DNA from: Cladocopium goreaui
Lineage: Eukaryota > Sar > Dinophyceae > Suessiales > Symbiodiniaceae
Reading direction: 5' to 3'
Assembly (NCBI GenBank): GCA_947184155.2
Contig: CAMXCT020002088.1
Location: 42,501 to 106,500 of the forward strand
Length of the DNA: 64,000 bases
The translations under genes were made by a program, and so were the position numbers. The notes below the pieces were generated by a model that made no database searches, was not told the DNA's origin, and was given only the letters and a program-made list of their open reading frames with translations. Shown piece by piece: positions 29,867-42,521 of the stretch. Position 1 is the stretch's first letter. The number at the start of each line of letters is the position of its first letter.

Positions 29867-31660
29867 TAGAATGTTTAGACACCTGCCTGCCTCGGATCAA
29901 GCCAATATCCCTCCTGTCAGGTTTGGAGATGCTGCTCTCACCCATTGCGAGGCACAGGGTTCTGCCTTGGGAGTCACGGGTGTGGAGATTGATGTGATCA
30001 GGGCCCCCAAGAGGAGTCCAAACATGTCCAAACACTCCCTCGGTTTTATGAGGAATTCTGGAGCGGTTTACACAGAGAGATGCGGAACGATATGTAGAGA
30101 TTTGTCCAGCTCATTTCGCTCTCAACATTCTCAACCTGTTGCTGCAGTTGCTGCTTTATCAAGGAGATGTGCCGTCCAATCTGAATACTTCATACATGTT
30201 CCTTTTGTTCCTAGCAAACACGATTTGCTCTATTGAACCTATATTGAACCTATGCAGGTCATGCTCCAGGACATCAAAGACTCGAAGCGAATCAACAGTG
30301 TCCTGCTGCAAAAGGAATAGAGACGCGCTTTGGGTCTTGCCCTGCTCTGCATGTGAAAATAAATGAAAAACTTGCTAAGCAGCTAAGGCAATGTGCAGCA
30401 GAAGGAGAAAGATTCTCAGCAAAGCGATGGAGTCGGATTGGGCGGCTTGCTTGCACCTCTACACTCTAAACTCTAAACCCAAGAATCTCAAGGCAACCCA
30501 CATCCCAAAGCCATCAACAGCCAAGCAGAACCAAGATTTTGAGGCCACACTGTCCATTCCAAACTGCTGTTCCATGCTCAATCATAGAGGGTCAAAGGTG
30601 GCAGATCCAACTTCATCGTGCATCATCCTACTTCAAGCATGCTCGAAGCATGCTCAAGCATTCGACTCTTTCGACAAGCTCGCAGAGGTCAGATGCACCC
30701 GCTAGTGCTCTCCCAGCACTACTGGCCCTCGGCGCTCAGTAAAGTTGACCATCCACGTTTCAGGCAGGCACCGTATTTTTGATTTAGGACTGTTTGGACA
30801 ACCTCTGTGCTGCTTAAAGAATCCTAAAGATCTGAAAGATTTGCATGCCCCTCGCTGGCAAAGAGCCAGCCATGTAGCCCTCTAGCGTTGAAGGCTGCCA
30901 GCACCTCTGGAGAACGCTTTGGCAGACTACAGTGCAGCATATGGGAAGACTAAAGCGAATCGACACCTGGCATGGAAGGAGAGGAGAACAAGACGATTGT
31001 TGGATCAGAGCAGGCGAAGGAATTCTGCTTGCATCCGGCATGCTTAGTCGTCAGACCTCCTTTACCATTTTTTGCCTGCTCTTGAGATCTCTTGAGTGCA
31101 TTCACCATGAATTAGTTCACGTCAAGCATATCATGGCCAAACTTAGGGGCAGTCCAGTGGAAGCGTGCTCATGGCCTGGTGGAAATCACCGTGCAATTTG
31201 CTGACCGGAGCCTGAATGTCACAGCCGCTCAGCGATACTCAGTTATTATACACCTTTTCTTACGTTATTAGTGGTGTTTGGGTTTTCTTATGTCCCATAT
31301 ATCTATGTCTATATTATCTATCTAACTATCTGTATTATATATATAACTATATATATATGTAAACATATACGTACAGGTGCATACTAATCGATATTGCATG
31401 CTACTCACAGTATTGTTTCTTTCTTTGCCTTGAACAAGTTAGAGATTCTACAGGTGTCTCCAAGATCCGTGCCATAGAAAGGGCATACAGCATCCAAATC
31501 CAAATCGCCACCAAGCCACAGGATGCCGTAGGCCAATCTTGTTGGGTTGGTCCATGTTGGTCACAAGACCGATCAAATCTTCGCCAGTCGCAGGTTTTCA
31601 CTCAAGCCAATGATTCATCCAAAACGGATGAGCAAGCATAGATAGTGCAGACAAGGGTGG
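29867..31660. other. Spacer with no recognised gene
   Basis: Scattered short open frames lack domain-like composition. A TA/CTAT tract lies at about 31300-31360. Nothing else supported. Confidence 0.4.
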
Positions 31661-31859
31661 CAGCTGCTTGCTGCATCGTTGGGCTTCAGAGTTAGATCTA
31701 ACAATGGCCTGTACTCCACAGAGCGCACAGTGGGATGCATATTCTCAATGCCTGCTTGACTGCACATGTGGAGTAAGCCACTCGGTCTGGTCGATGGAGG
31801 GCTATCTATTTTTACCCCCCTTCGTTCGAGGCAGGTTTTGGTTTTTTTGGGGGGTTCCT

Positions 31860-32345
31860 GGTTCTATGCTTTCATGTTTCTCTGATTTTCTGCTTCTCTG
31901 CTTCTCTGCTTACATTGCTTCTCTGCTTTTCCTGCTTCTCTGCTTTTCTGCTTCTCTGCTTTTCTGCTTCTCTGCTTTTCTGCTTCCCTGCTATATATTC
32001 CTGCTTTTCTGCTTCTTTGCTTTTTGCTTTCCCTGCTTCTCTGCTTTTCCTGCTTTTCTGCTTTTTACTTTTCCTGCTTTTTTGCTTTTCTGCTTCTCTG
32101 TTTTCTCTGCTTCTCTGCTTTTCCTGCTTCTCTGCTTTTCTGCTTTTTGCTTTTCCTGCTTTTTTGCGTTTCTGCTTCTCTGTTTTCTCTGCTTCTCCGA
32201 TTTGTACTTCTGTGCCTTTCTACTTCTACTATTCTACTTTTCCTTTTCTTCAGTCATGTGTTTTTGCTGCTCTACTTCCTGCTCCTTTGCTTCTTTGCTT
32301 CCTGTCTTTACTGTCTCTTTGTTTTTCATTTTCTTTTGCTTTATT
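31860..32345. repeat. Polypyrimidine repeat CTGCTTTTCTGCTTCTCTG
   Basis: Units of TGCTTTTC and TGCTTCTC alternate for nearly 500 bp, decaying to TTCTAC and TTTGC forms at the right end. All three plus frames stay open through it as Phe/Leu/Ser/Cys polymers, an artefact of composition. Confidence 0.9.
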
Positions 32346-32680
32346 CTGTTCTGTTTGTATCCTAAATGAAACCCTAGAGAGACCCTAGGTGAAACCCAAA
32401 GAAACCTTAAAGAAATCCTGATAAGAAACCCTACATGAAGCCCTAAATGAACCCTAAAGAAACCATAAATGAACCCTAAAGAAACCATAAATTAATCCTA
32501 AAGAAACCATAAATGAAACCCTAAAGAAACTTTAAATGACACCCTAAATGACATCCCAAAGAAACCCTAAACAACACTGTGAAAAAAAACTAAATGAAAC
32601 CTTAACTGACACCTTAGCTGAAACCCTAAAGTGACACCCTAAAGAAACCCTAAATAAAAGCCTAAAGAACCCCCAAGAGA
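32346..32680. repeat. Interspersed AAACCCTAAA repeat (telomere-like words)
   Basis: AAACCCTAAA-like decamers recur about every 12-20 bp, separated mostly by GAA, TGA or TGAC, across about 330 bp. CCCTAAA is the complement of the TTTAGGG telomere unit, but here the units are spaced and degenerate and lie inside a contig. It is better read as a local minisatellite or an old interstitial telomeric tract than as a chromosome end. Confidence 0.75.
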
Positions 32681-32689
32681 CCCACATGA

Positions 32690-32850
32690 ACGTTTGAAGC
32701 ACCAAAATGTAGCAAATACCATGCAAATGAGAGGTTGAAATGCCAAAATGTGACAAAATACCATGCAAAATGGAAGGCGAACATGGCCAAATGTAGCAAA
32801 TACCATGCAAAATGACCATGCCAAAATGTAGCAAATACCCTATAAAACTG
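32690..32850. repeat. Tandem repeat of ATGTAGCAAATACCATGCAAA
   Basis: Four or five imperfect units containing CCAAAATGTAGCAAATACC and ATGCAAAATG at spacings of about 30-60 bp. It directly follows the CCCTAAA-rich tract, forming one composite repeat block from 31860 to 32850. Confidence 0.75.
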
Positions 32851-35800
32851 TTGCCAATACAAGGCAAATGGTACCGGGAAAGAAAAAAAAAACTGAGGCA
32901 AAAAAAACAAAAACTATTCTACACCCCTGGTTGATGGGTATCCTGAGACACCACTTGAAATCTGTGGAAGCTCTGACGCTTGTCATAGGTCAAGGCTTTA
33001 TTGCACTTGTTGACAGGGCTGTGGTTGGACGGGAAGATACCGGCGGGCAAGCATCCTTCCACTGCACGCTGCATGCGCTATAAATATTTACAATTTACAC
33101 ATTCTTACGCAGCATGCACATCTTGCTTACTACATGGACTACTGTCGCGAACTATTTGTAATGAAGCTCGATTTGCCAATCGCTGGGGCATTTCTTTTAA
33201 GTTGATTTCACATTTTATATGATGTTCCAGCTGTGTCCACAAACAGCTGGTGTTGGTTCCCGGCAGTCCTTTGAAGCACGCTGTCAGGAATGTGACAAGA
33301 CATGACCTTTGCCTTTGTTTAACGACTCGATGTATAGTGAGATGTTTCCAAGAAGCTGGCTGCGGTGAGCTTTCAGGCTGCATTGCCTTGGAGCAGCAGA
33401 CCCTTGGTGAAATTGGAGGTTTTGCCTTTTTGAGCACCCGATGATAGATGATGATTGTGTAATCCCAAAGTGACACCATACCACTACTCGGTTGAATGGA
33501 GGACAGGGCTCACCTTTTGATCCTAGCGGAGGAAAAGTGTATACCACATGAAGTTTTCGAACATGTTGTGGTGTTTGATCGTTTTACCGGCATGTGTTCC
33601 TTGACAGGTTGACAATGTTTGACATGTGTGCACTCACAGGATGCCTTGCAACCTCAACTGCCCAAGAGCTATTGGTACCGAACCTTCCAAACGTTGGGCT
33701 TGGGCCTTGGATGAATGGCCTTGTATCTCGAGCTTGGAACCTGCGGATGCTCGACGAGTCAGATTTGGGTGAGAACTGAGAAGAAGTTATGCCATGGGGA
33801 GTTGCTAGAACTGATGTTGGATATTATTGGATTGTGTATGATTGTGTAAGACCCCACTTGGTCTTACACAACAGGTGTTGCGGACAGGAATCAGCTTTTG
33901 CTCTTTTGGGTTCCATCAAAAGAAAAGAGACATCAGAGCAGAGGTACAGGAGAGCAGATTGATGCATATGTTTATATCTGGTGCTGAGGAAGCAACAACC
34001 AGGCTCCAGCAACAGGATAGTGGGACAACATTGATTGTCTCCCTTGGTGTTGCAGGTTCCTTGGCGTTACAATCAAGACAGGAGCAACGGCTTAAAACCA
34101 GGATGAAATATCAGCAACAGAATAGGAGTCTAATCCTACCTCAGCCAGTTGAAAGTTCCTATTTTGCCAATCACAAAGGCAAATGCCCGCGTGCTTCTTT
34201 TTGCCACTACAAGAGTTGAGCTGTTTGTACAACAGTAGAGGTTGTGACTTTGCTTGACAACCAACTGGTTTTGAGGTTTCGTCCTGGTCATTATCATGTT
34301 CATGTGCTTCTGTACTTGCCGGTATCTGCGGACTGGGCGATCCGATATGGAAGCTGAAATGCAGGGTAGAATGTAGGAGGTGGTAGTCAAATTTCGTAGA
34401 AATTGGCACGCTACGTGAAGCGTTTCACTCACCTATCCAATATGCCTGGCAGATCCAAGGAAACTGGGTAGCGCAGGTGGAGACCGTTCATGGGGAAATC
34501 CATTTTTCTTTGAGTGTTTCGAGATATTTTCACTGAAGTTTGTTCAAGTTTCAGTCTTGTTCTGGAGCCAATGACTTCCTTTGAACAGTCGGACCTGCTC
34601 TCGACCAGCCAAGAGTTTGGCAGTTTGCCTAACGCCGAAAACATGAGGCATGGTGCAGCTCTCCGTCAACATAAATGCAACATGAATCGTTGGGTTTTGT
34701 TGGGTCAATGGCCTAAGACACAGATTGCCATTTGGATCCATTTTGTAGATTTTGGCAGATGGTCCATGATGCAGGGAGACCACTTCTCACAGACTTTGTT
34801 ATTATTGAATGGTATTGACGTTGTGCAGTGCTTCTGCAATGTCTCCACGGCTCCATGTGAGCAAGATATGGAAAAAAAACTATATATATATAGTTATATA
34901 TATATGTGTGTGTATATATGTATATATATATATGCGTATAAGAAGAAAATAGTGATGGAATCAAGAAAAGTCAAAAACTGGAGCAACAATCCAGGCGGGA
35001 TTTGGTTGGCATTCTATTTGTCTAGTTGTGTTTTTAATGCTGCTCCACTGCTGTTCCAATGTTTCCTTGTCGGGATGTTACATTATGTTACATTGGCTCT
35101 TTCTTAGATTTGCTCGACATTCCAAACATCCCAGGTAACACCTGTGCACTATGCGGTGCTTGCGTGCTTCTCTGAGGCACAGAGACGTGAAAATCATGAC
35201 ATGTAGTAAGATGTGGCTATTGAGAGGAGCGGTGATGCTTTCGGTACTTGAATCTCCGGCGATGAGCAGTTCGATGAAAGCTCACAATTCTTTCGGACAC
35301 AGCACTCGCAAAGATTGGTTTTGCCATGTTTTGCCAGTCACGGACATTGCAAAGAGCTAGGTGCAAGGCTTGTAATAGGTTGCCACTTTGGAGAGATTGG
35401 TATACTGGACCAGTCCTTCATTTGCAGTATGGTAAATTAGTGTAAATTATGCAAAAGCCACCGTTTTTTCTCTTGCAGGCCAAAGGCAGCCCAACGAGGC
35501 ACGGTGTGCATCCAAACAGATCTTTGGAATGGCTTAAATAAGGGACGAAACATGACAAAGCGAGGCTTAGAAGCGTTCCAGCGCATTCCAGCGCAATATA
35601 TCCATGCATATATTCATAATTAGTATAGTTCATATATCCGTCCGTCCGTCCATCCGTCCTTCTGTCTGTCTAACTTTCTCTCTCTCTCTCTCTCTCTTTG
35701 CTTGTCTATCGTCTATCTACCTATCTACCTACAAGAATGAAAGGGCTAGGGTTAGATGTTTCCATTTCGTAGAGGATGCTGAAGATAGATAGGGTTTTGC

Positions 35801-37440
35801 CATTCGACCTTCGTGCAAACTGGGCTCGACAGTGCAAAAGAGGGGAGTCTTTGCCAGTTCTGCAAAGTAGCCATACCCGCCAGATGCACCAGAGCAGATA
35901 GAGCAGTTGCGATGCCTAACCTGAAGTGACACCAATATCATACATACATAGCCCCCTTGCATCCCCTTGCATCTTTTTGCTATGTGGGTCGTACGTCCAA
36001 GCTGCGTAAGTAGAAACATGTTCAGTAATTCGTGTGTCTGCAAGTTATTTATGTGTGTACGTGCATAATCATGCGCGTGTGTTTGTGTGTGTGCACTTGT
36101 GTGTCCAGCCTATCCTATCCATATTTGTTCATATTTAATCATATTTACATAATCACACGTCATATCCATCCTGACATTTGACAACACAAGGCTCAGCCTG
36201 GAGGAGCTCATGACACAATTGGAATTGCCAGACGCGTCTGAAACCCAGGATGAAACCTGCTCGTGTTCTGCTATGCTGTTGACAGACTTGGCCAGTTTCG
36301 CAGGATGTGTGTTGGAGGTTAGGTCCACTCAACAATGCAGCATTGTGAGTCTTCTGCATCATGAATGATTTTGGTGCCACTACTTCCTTACTATATAGAT
36401 AGAGAGAGAGAGAGATGAGAATTGAGATGAGAATTTTGAGATGGGTGTGGTACTGGACTGCTTGGGGAACCACCGCCCTTTTTGAGCTCAAGTCCAAGTC
36501 CAAGGCTTGTGCGGAAGCGGGTTGCCTTTTGGGTGGCAAAGGCTGGAGTCTTGCCAGTTGGACGCCAGTTGGACGCCAGCTGGATGTGGTTCCAGTGAGA
36601 TGGGATTGGAATTCGATGGGTCTCAAGCAGCACTCATTGAAGTTGGTTGGCATCTGATGCATCTGGGTATTTGTCATGAGAGGAACTAGAGTGGAGGTTG
36701 TAAAGCTGTGATGCAATCGCATACTGTAAACTGTTTGCTGTCCGCCACTCACAGTGACTAGAAGTGTATGGGCCTTGTAAGGCTTCACAGCTGTGCAGAA
36801 AGTTAGCAGCTTTCGGAAGCTTCACCACGGGGATAGTATATCTTGTGCTCTTTCCTCCATCGCTATCAGCAAAGTCATTCAGGCATTATTTTTTAGCAGT
36901 CCTGCCGTGTCCTGCCCCTCGCAGGGCGTGCTGAAAGAAGTCACAGCAAATGTCTATGAACTCCAGGAGGGACCTTTGTCACTGCAATTCAAGACTGTGT
37001 TATATGACCTGATTCCTCTTCCTGTATATTATATATGTTTCTATATGATCCTTTACAGGTCTCAACTGATGGGCTGAGGCATCATGTCTCTCTTACGTTT
37101 ACGCAAGTCATGTTTCGCCTTGACCGTTTTCTCGGCCAATGGCAACAAACATCCTTGCAGGAGTCAGCACCTGCAGAAGACCGGATCATACAATCAGGCG
37201 AGAATTTTAGTGGCCATTAGAGGCAAGCCAAGCTTAACAATTTGAATTTGGCCATAATCATGTATGCAAAGATTATGTGTTTAAAATGAAACTCAAGGCC
37301 ATGGATTTGTCAAATTCCCTTTCACTGTCACTCCCTCTTCATAAGATATATAAGATCAATTAAGATCATAAGATCTCAGAAGCATGAAGAAATTGCGTGA
37401 AAATGATATAAAATGATCCATCTTATGATCCAACTTTCGC
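32851..37440. other. Gene-poor host DNA
   Basis: Nothing recognisable. The longest frame (34514-35107, plus, 197 codons) begins with plausible composition (LLSTSQEFGSLPNAENMRHG) but runs into a TA microsatellite at 34880-34937 and has no family match, so it is not called. CT-rich microsatellites lie at 35636-35700. Local duplications include GCCAGTTGGAC twice near 36552-36575. Confidence 0.4.
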
Positions 37441-37455
37441 CGAGCTCCAGGTCAC

Positions 37456-37590
37456 ATGGACGAAGACACGGAGAACTCGCCAGGCCAACCCACCGCGGGA
37501 CCTCGGCGCTCAGCCCAGCGCGAGGCCGAGCTACGTGCCTGCGAACCATTCATTCAGGGCATGTTGAAGAACTACGCAGAGTGCGGGTGC
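37456..37590 (+). CDS. First-exon candidate, acidic N-terminus
   Basis: ATG 37456 opens MDEDTENSPGQPTAGPRRSA, then a helical REAELRACEPFIQGMLKNYAE. An AG precedes the ATG at 37448-37449. Downstream the frame becomes low quality, so a splice donor probably lies near 37588-37600. The peptide looks genuine, but I do not recognise a family. Confidence 0.4.
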
Positions 37591-38323
37591 CCATCGGCGA
37601 CATCGGGTGCCCAAATTCTGATTCTGACTGATTCTGACTGATTCTGTGATTTGGATAGTCTTGGAGCACCCAAGTATCAAGTATATTCAAGTATTATCAA
37701 GTATCATTCACTTAGCAGGTTTTGGCAGTTGGATGCATTGGAACTCCATAGAATTCCATCGAATTCCCTCCTGGGATTCTTATTGGTGTTGGGGAGGTCT
37801 GACACTTGCATAGATTTGCTCAGTTGGTCCTGGCACTTGAAAACACTGGAGTTTAACCGAGTTTAACCGAGTTCCTCGGCAGTTTTGACCACCTGACAGG
37901 TTGGCCATATTGCCTGCAGTTTTTCTTCAAATTTGAGACCCTGCTACGATGTTTGATCCATTGCTGCTCGCAAAGGCTTCCGCTGCCGCGTATCCACAAT
38001 TTCCTTCAGCGGATCCTTGGTGCAAAATGACACGCTGTTTAGTTTTTCTATGGTGATGTCCTGTTTTGTCCCACTAGCATCCACTAGTACTGGTCAACCC
38101 TGGACTGTGGATTTCCCTTGATGTGAAATTCCCCTGGATTTCCTATGAAGAGAGACATCTGCAGACGTGAATGTTCAAAACAGTGTAAGTGCTGATGTGA
38201 TTTTGCCCTTTCAATGCGAATTTGTGCTTCATAGTTTTCAACACGTGGGGTCTGCGATATCTTGGAAGGTGAAGTTTGTTGTCACACGCACCTGTTATAT
38301 ACACATTATTCCACGCTCCTCAG
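37591..38323. other. Intron-like spacer with short duplications
   Basis: Near-perfect short tandem duplications are dense here: GATTCTGACT three times at 37617-37643, TATCAAGTAT-type words at 37674-37707, GAATTCCATC forms near 37749-37765 and GAGTTTAACC twice at 37851-37870. No coding signal is seen. Confidence 0.5.
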
Positions 38324-38449
38324 GTTCATGATGGAACCTGCTTACACACTGAGTGAAAAGCAGCTGCGAGACTTCTTGGCGCAGCTGGTGGAGGAAGGGA
38401 AACTGGACTTCGATGGTTCTGGCTGCTTGGGCTCAAGTTTTGCCATGGA
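38324..38449 (+). CDS. Internal exon candidate with EF-hand-like loop start
   Basis: A good acceptor (CGCTCCTCAG ending 38323) precedes a frame reading MMEPAYTLSEKQLRDFLAQL, then VEEGKLDFDGSGCLGSSF. The DxDGSG start resembles an EF-hand calcium-binding loop, but the Glu expected at loop position 12 is Phe, so binding is doubtful. Donor candidates are GT at 38416 and GG-GT near 38451. It may belong with the exon at 37456 and those downstream. Confidence 0.4.
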
Positions 38450-38986
38450 TGGGTGGGTTTCTACGGGTTTCTACAGGTTTCTGACTCAAAATATTGATGT
38501 TGAAATGTTTTGAATGATTTTGACAGGTGAAGCCGGTTGGAAGGTGTTTGCCTCCAGTTCCGACTTCACTTGGCCATTGTATTTGGTGAGACTCCAAAAG
38601 ATTCATGAAGCAACCCTTGGTTTCTGAGGCTACACATTGGTCCAGAATGGGCCTGATTGAGAGAAAAACGAGCATGCGGCCCCCGTGGTTGGAGGTGATT
38701 TTTTTGTTGCTTCTGTTTGAGGGCTGGGGGTTGTGATGATCACGGTTTCGCATCCACATTTTGCTTTTGTCGCCCCGTTGTAAAAGATTACAACTTACGA
38801 TGAATGCAATGCTACCATTTGGCTCACCCGCGTTGGAGGGAAGCGAGTAAGCAAGCAAAGCTGTCCTGCACCTGAGACTCTCAGATGTATCTGAGACATT
38901 CTCAGATTATCTCAGATTCATGATTCATGGTTCAAAAAAAAAATCTATATGGGTCTGCACGCATCCATGGGAAGGATACGCATGCA

Positions 38987-39160
38987 ATGAGAGAGGAAGA
39001 CAAGAGAAGAAGGTTTGGGCTAGCCCCTTCAGCACCAATACTCACAGCCCAGGAGATGACTGCTTTGATTGTGAGGATTGGAGACATTCACGATGATTTG
39101 AACATGTTGAAACTGGGCGCAACGTTACATAATCTTAAAGGAACATGGTGGAACCCATAA
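38987..39160 (+). CDS. Exon candidate, unidentified
   Basis: The frame reads MREEDKRRRFGLAPSAPILT, then AQEMTALIVRIGDIHDDLNM and LKLGATLHN, and stops at TAA 39158-39160. The basic start followed by an amphipathic helix with regular hydrophobic spacing looks like true protein. Splice borders are not fixed. No family recognised. Confidence 0.4.
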   Translation: MREEDKRRRFGLAPSAPILTAQEMTALIVRIGDIHDDLNMLKLGATLHNLKGTWWNP

Positions 39161-39542
39161 AACTTGGCAGTCAGAGGTCGGCCCAAGGGCTGGGAGAATT
39201 TCCTCAGAAACACATGTCATCATTGTAGTGTGGCGATGGACCGTGGTTTCAAATGTACCATTACTTTATGGAGACGGAGACTGGGCGGCAGCAGTTTGGG
39301 ACCCCAGTTTAAAACCTTCAGGTTGCTCAAGGAGGCTGTTCGGCCAGAGCAGTTTGAATTGAACCTGTGTAATCATATAATTAGATTAGATGCTTTGGGG
39401 TGCATGTCTAGTAGATAGTTCAAGCGTGATCCAAAGATATGTGATGTGCAGTTGTTTTGAGATTTTATGTCCTGCAAATATGTTTTCGTTGTTGTGTGAT
39501 GTTGTGTGTGTGTGTGATTGCGTTAGCATTCACGCTGCACAG

Positions 39543-39663
39543 TGGATGGTTTCGCATGTCCCGCTGCAACATTGATTTGGTGGCAGGCTGCAAGCACTTG
39601 GCCATCATGAGGAGGCACAGGGTCCGAACTGAGGTTGTGCCTTGGGAGGAGTACAGTCACTAA
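39543..39663 (+). CDS. Terminal exon candidate, unidentified
   Basis: An acceptor-like GCTGCACAG ends at 39542. The frame reads GWFRMSRCNIDLVAGCKHLA, then IMRRHRVRTEVVPWEEYSH, and stops at TAA 39661-39663. Composition is protein-like with a charged C-terminus. It could end the gene represented by exons at 37456, 38324 and 38987, although no common family is evident. Confidence 0.4.
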
Positions 39664-40040
39664 GACTGAGACTCACTAAGAGGCTTAGACTACATTAGAC
39701 ATCATTAGACTACCACACTTGACGCATTTTGCTGACACAACTTGTTGACACCCATTGCATCGTGTTACGGTTGCAGTCTTGGCAATTTTCCAGGCCAAAG
39801 AGCCCGACCGACCACAGGACAGGGAACGATCCCATTTCCACATGGATCCAAGTGGTAGGTAGCCAGGTAGCCAGGTAGCCAGCAAATTGAAAATACCAAA
39901 GCTCTGGAGGACGGACATGTTTCTTCAATCCTTTGCTCAGGAGGCACCGCTTCCGGAAGCGAGGCTGAAGAACAAGACTTGAACTATTTTGAAACGATTT
40001 AATTTTAATCCTTTTTTATCCTTTTTGTTCATTCAGCAAG

Positions 40041-40223
40041 ATGGGCTCCAAGCATGCACTGTTCCTTTGCCATGTCATCAGGATGAGAGTGCGAGGCTCT
40101 GCACGCGCTGTTCGACCTGCAGATTCATGCAGGACAGATGTAGCTCTAGCTGTTCATACTGTATGGTTTGTTGAGAGTCAAGCAGGAGTGGCAGATTGGG
40201 ATGACGGATGGGCAGAGAAGAAG
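40041..40223 (+). CDS. Exon candidate, unidentified
   Basis: ATG 40041 follows an AG-rich acceptor-like stretch. The frame reads MGSKHALFLCHVIRMRVRGS, later AVHTVWFVESQAGVADWDDG, ending WAEKK at a possible GT donor (40224). The acidic/aromatic end suggests a folded protein. Family unknown. The frame would stop 10 bp into the presumed intron. Confidence 0.35.
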
Positions 40224-41095
40224 GTCAGAATTTAGTCTAAAATCTCTGCAAATCTTTAGTATCTCTCCAGATTAAAGCAGCTGACCATAAGTCTAGTCTA
40301 GCCTTGCATACCGTGAGTCGACAGACTCTTCGTTGCGACATGCCAAAGGACGGAGTTCGTGACAGAGGCGGACACATATTCATGTTCTAGTGGGGAGTGA
40401 CACGAACGAATCGAAGAGGGACGGCTGCAGTGTTGCATTGAATGGGACAGACCAGAAACTGCCCTGCTTGCTTCATGATTGCTGCAGCCTAGACTAAACT
40501 CCCGGGTTGAATCGCAGCCAATTGCTCAAAATCCTTGCTGTTGGACATGCGTGTCCTCATGCTAGGGTCATGGGACCAGCGAGTATGAGGATAGAGCGGT
40601 ACCCTATAGTAGAAGGGGCGCAAATACCCGATAGCCGGCCCGTCAGCTTTTTTAATTCACATCGGAAAGCGCGTAGGACCAGGATTGTTTGCCCATTGTT
40701 CCCGCCACAGACTTCACAAATAGCTTGGTTGTGTGTGTGTGTGATCGTGTGTTAGTGTGGGTATGTGCCCAAGCATTGTGGACTATAATAGATGAGGCAA
40801 GCCTGAAGGCAAGCCATCAAGTCAAAATAAACATAAATAAAGCAGGACAATAGGTCAACCTGGTGCCTACCTGATTTGCCAAGCAGTTTCGTCTTCTTCG
40901 CTTCTCGTTTGGTCGCCTTGAGCTGCACCATGCAACGGCCTTGCAGAGCTGCACTGATCATCCTGCTGCTCAGATGGGCCTTGGTAGGCGCTTGGAAACA
41001 ATCTGAAACCTGTGCGTGTGCATATGATTACTGTATATATGTGTGTATTATGCGTGTTAAAGATTTTTGATGTAAATGCAAATGCAAATGTATAT
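40224..41095. other. Spacer with no recognised gene
   Basis: Contains a GTGTGTGTG tract near 40729-40745 and a TA tract near 41090-41105. No supported feature. Confidence 0.4.
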
Positions 41096-41099
41096 ATAT

Positions 41100-42190
41100 A
41101 TATATCCCCGTTGGAATTTCCCTTATAATTTCGAAGGGGTCATTTTGTAGTTACAAGAAGGCATTTTGTACCAGGACACCTAAAAGGCAAAGTTGTACAT
41201 TTTGAAGTGTTCATGTTGTAAGAGTTTTGAGGCGCCAACTCATTCTATAAGACCATCGAGTTTGTTTTTTTGATGCTTTTTGTAAGCTCGAGATGCTGTC
41301 ATTGAACATTAAAAAAAAAAAAACTCAGCAGGGTGTGCAATCACATTTTGTAAGGAGATGTCGTCAAGAGTAGAAGAACCATTTTGTAAGAATATATGCT
41401 TTTTAGGCATTGATACAAATTATTGTTCAGATCTGTACATGTGTTTGATTCGACTCAATCATTTGATAGCTGTTTTGGCTATTTTCGAAACCACAGCGCT
41501 GACACAGCAAAATGTAAAACACCCTTTCATGGCAGCTTCCTGGGGCCACAAGCACCTTGTCATGTTGTAAGGCACAGTCCAAGTTTTATGGCAGCCATTT
41601 TGAGTTCAATTTCTTTTTGGATTTGGTGGAGGCACCAACTTTCTTCTCAACGGGTGTTATGTCGGCCAAGGTTCTTTTGCAAGTTGTAAGTGTGGCTACG
41701 CTCACGGCTATCTCATATTTTCATTTTGTACATGTTCTTTCGTGTTCAATTTCATGTGTTTTTTGTACTCATGCGATAACACAAACGCAAGACATCATGA
41801 CAGGAGTTCTGGTAGGCAATGCAATGATGCCTAAGAAACAAAATACAAAAATACAAAAGGTTGCAAAGAAAAGGAATCCTTACAAAAAGGCTGCTTGAAA
41901 ATCAACGAGACCGGAAGTTGTTGCCTTACAAAATGATACCCAAACATGCTATCTGAAATCACAATTTCTTATAAAAAGGTCATCGAGTGGGATACAACAT
42001 TCATAATATGAAGAAAGTTGTCACCTTACAAAATGATAACGGATTTTAGAGTCGAATGTGGGTGCTGAAAACCTATGCTTTTTGTAAGGGCCAAAATTCC
42101 CAAAAACCGATCCACCTTATAAAGGTTTCAAAATCGCACCAGTTTATGCTTACAAGAAGCCGGGTGCGACCCCTTCCCCCAAATTTGAAC
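41100..42190. repeat. Block of recurring TTTTGTAAG / CTTACAAAA words, fold-back-like
   Basis: The word CATTTTGTA(AG) and variants recur about ten times in plus orientation between 41145 and 41780. The complement CCTTACAAAATGATA or CTTATAAAA recurs between 41875 and 42160. The orientation therefore flips in the middle, as in a degraded inverted-repeat element. No open frame explains it. Ends are uncertain; an AT palindrome follows at 42205. Confidence 0.5.
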
Positions 42191-42328
42191 CCGGATAAAT
42201 ATACAGTGTATATATATATATAATTATATATATATATGTATACAAATGCAAATGAAAATTCAAATGTTAATGCTAATGTTAATGTTAAGTCTAATGTTAA
42301 TGTTAATGGTAATGTATGTATTATGTAT
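42191..42328. repeat. TA palindrome and AATGTT hexamers flanking element 2
   Basis: A self-complementary TATATATAATTATATATA core (about 42208-42240) is followed by AATGTTAATGTTAA-type hexamers up to the left LTR of element 2. The other flank (54912 onward) is also an ATGT microsatellite, so element 2 sits in or beside simple sequence. Confidence 0.7.
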
Positions 42329-42521
42329 TGTAAAATTCACAGTAGCTGTTGGCTGTGTCTGTCCCCGCTGTTGCAGTGTTGAACTCGCGCAGCGGTATAT
42401 TTTCCCTCTGTTGGGCACTGGGCCTGTCGTCTTGAGCCACTTGAGCCAAACGTTGTTGAGCGTCTGGATCATCTGTGCATAGGTATGTTGGTCTACTGCA
42501 CACATACTTGTATATTAAACA
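42329..42521 (-). repeat. 3' LTR of element 2 (left copy)
   Basis: Plus-strand ends are TGTAAAATTCAC and TATATTAAACA. It matches 54720-54911 except for a few substitutions and one A. Both copies contain CTGTTGGGCACTGGGCC. Confidence 0.85.

Noticed and set aside
31668..32388. Long plus-strand frames rich in Phe, Leu, Ser and Cys
   Set aside because: Generated by the polypyrimidine repeat, which is open in all three frames.
34514..35107. 197-codon plus-strand open frame
   Set aside because: No family resemblance, and it runs into a TA microsatellite.
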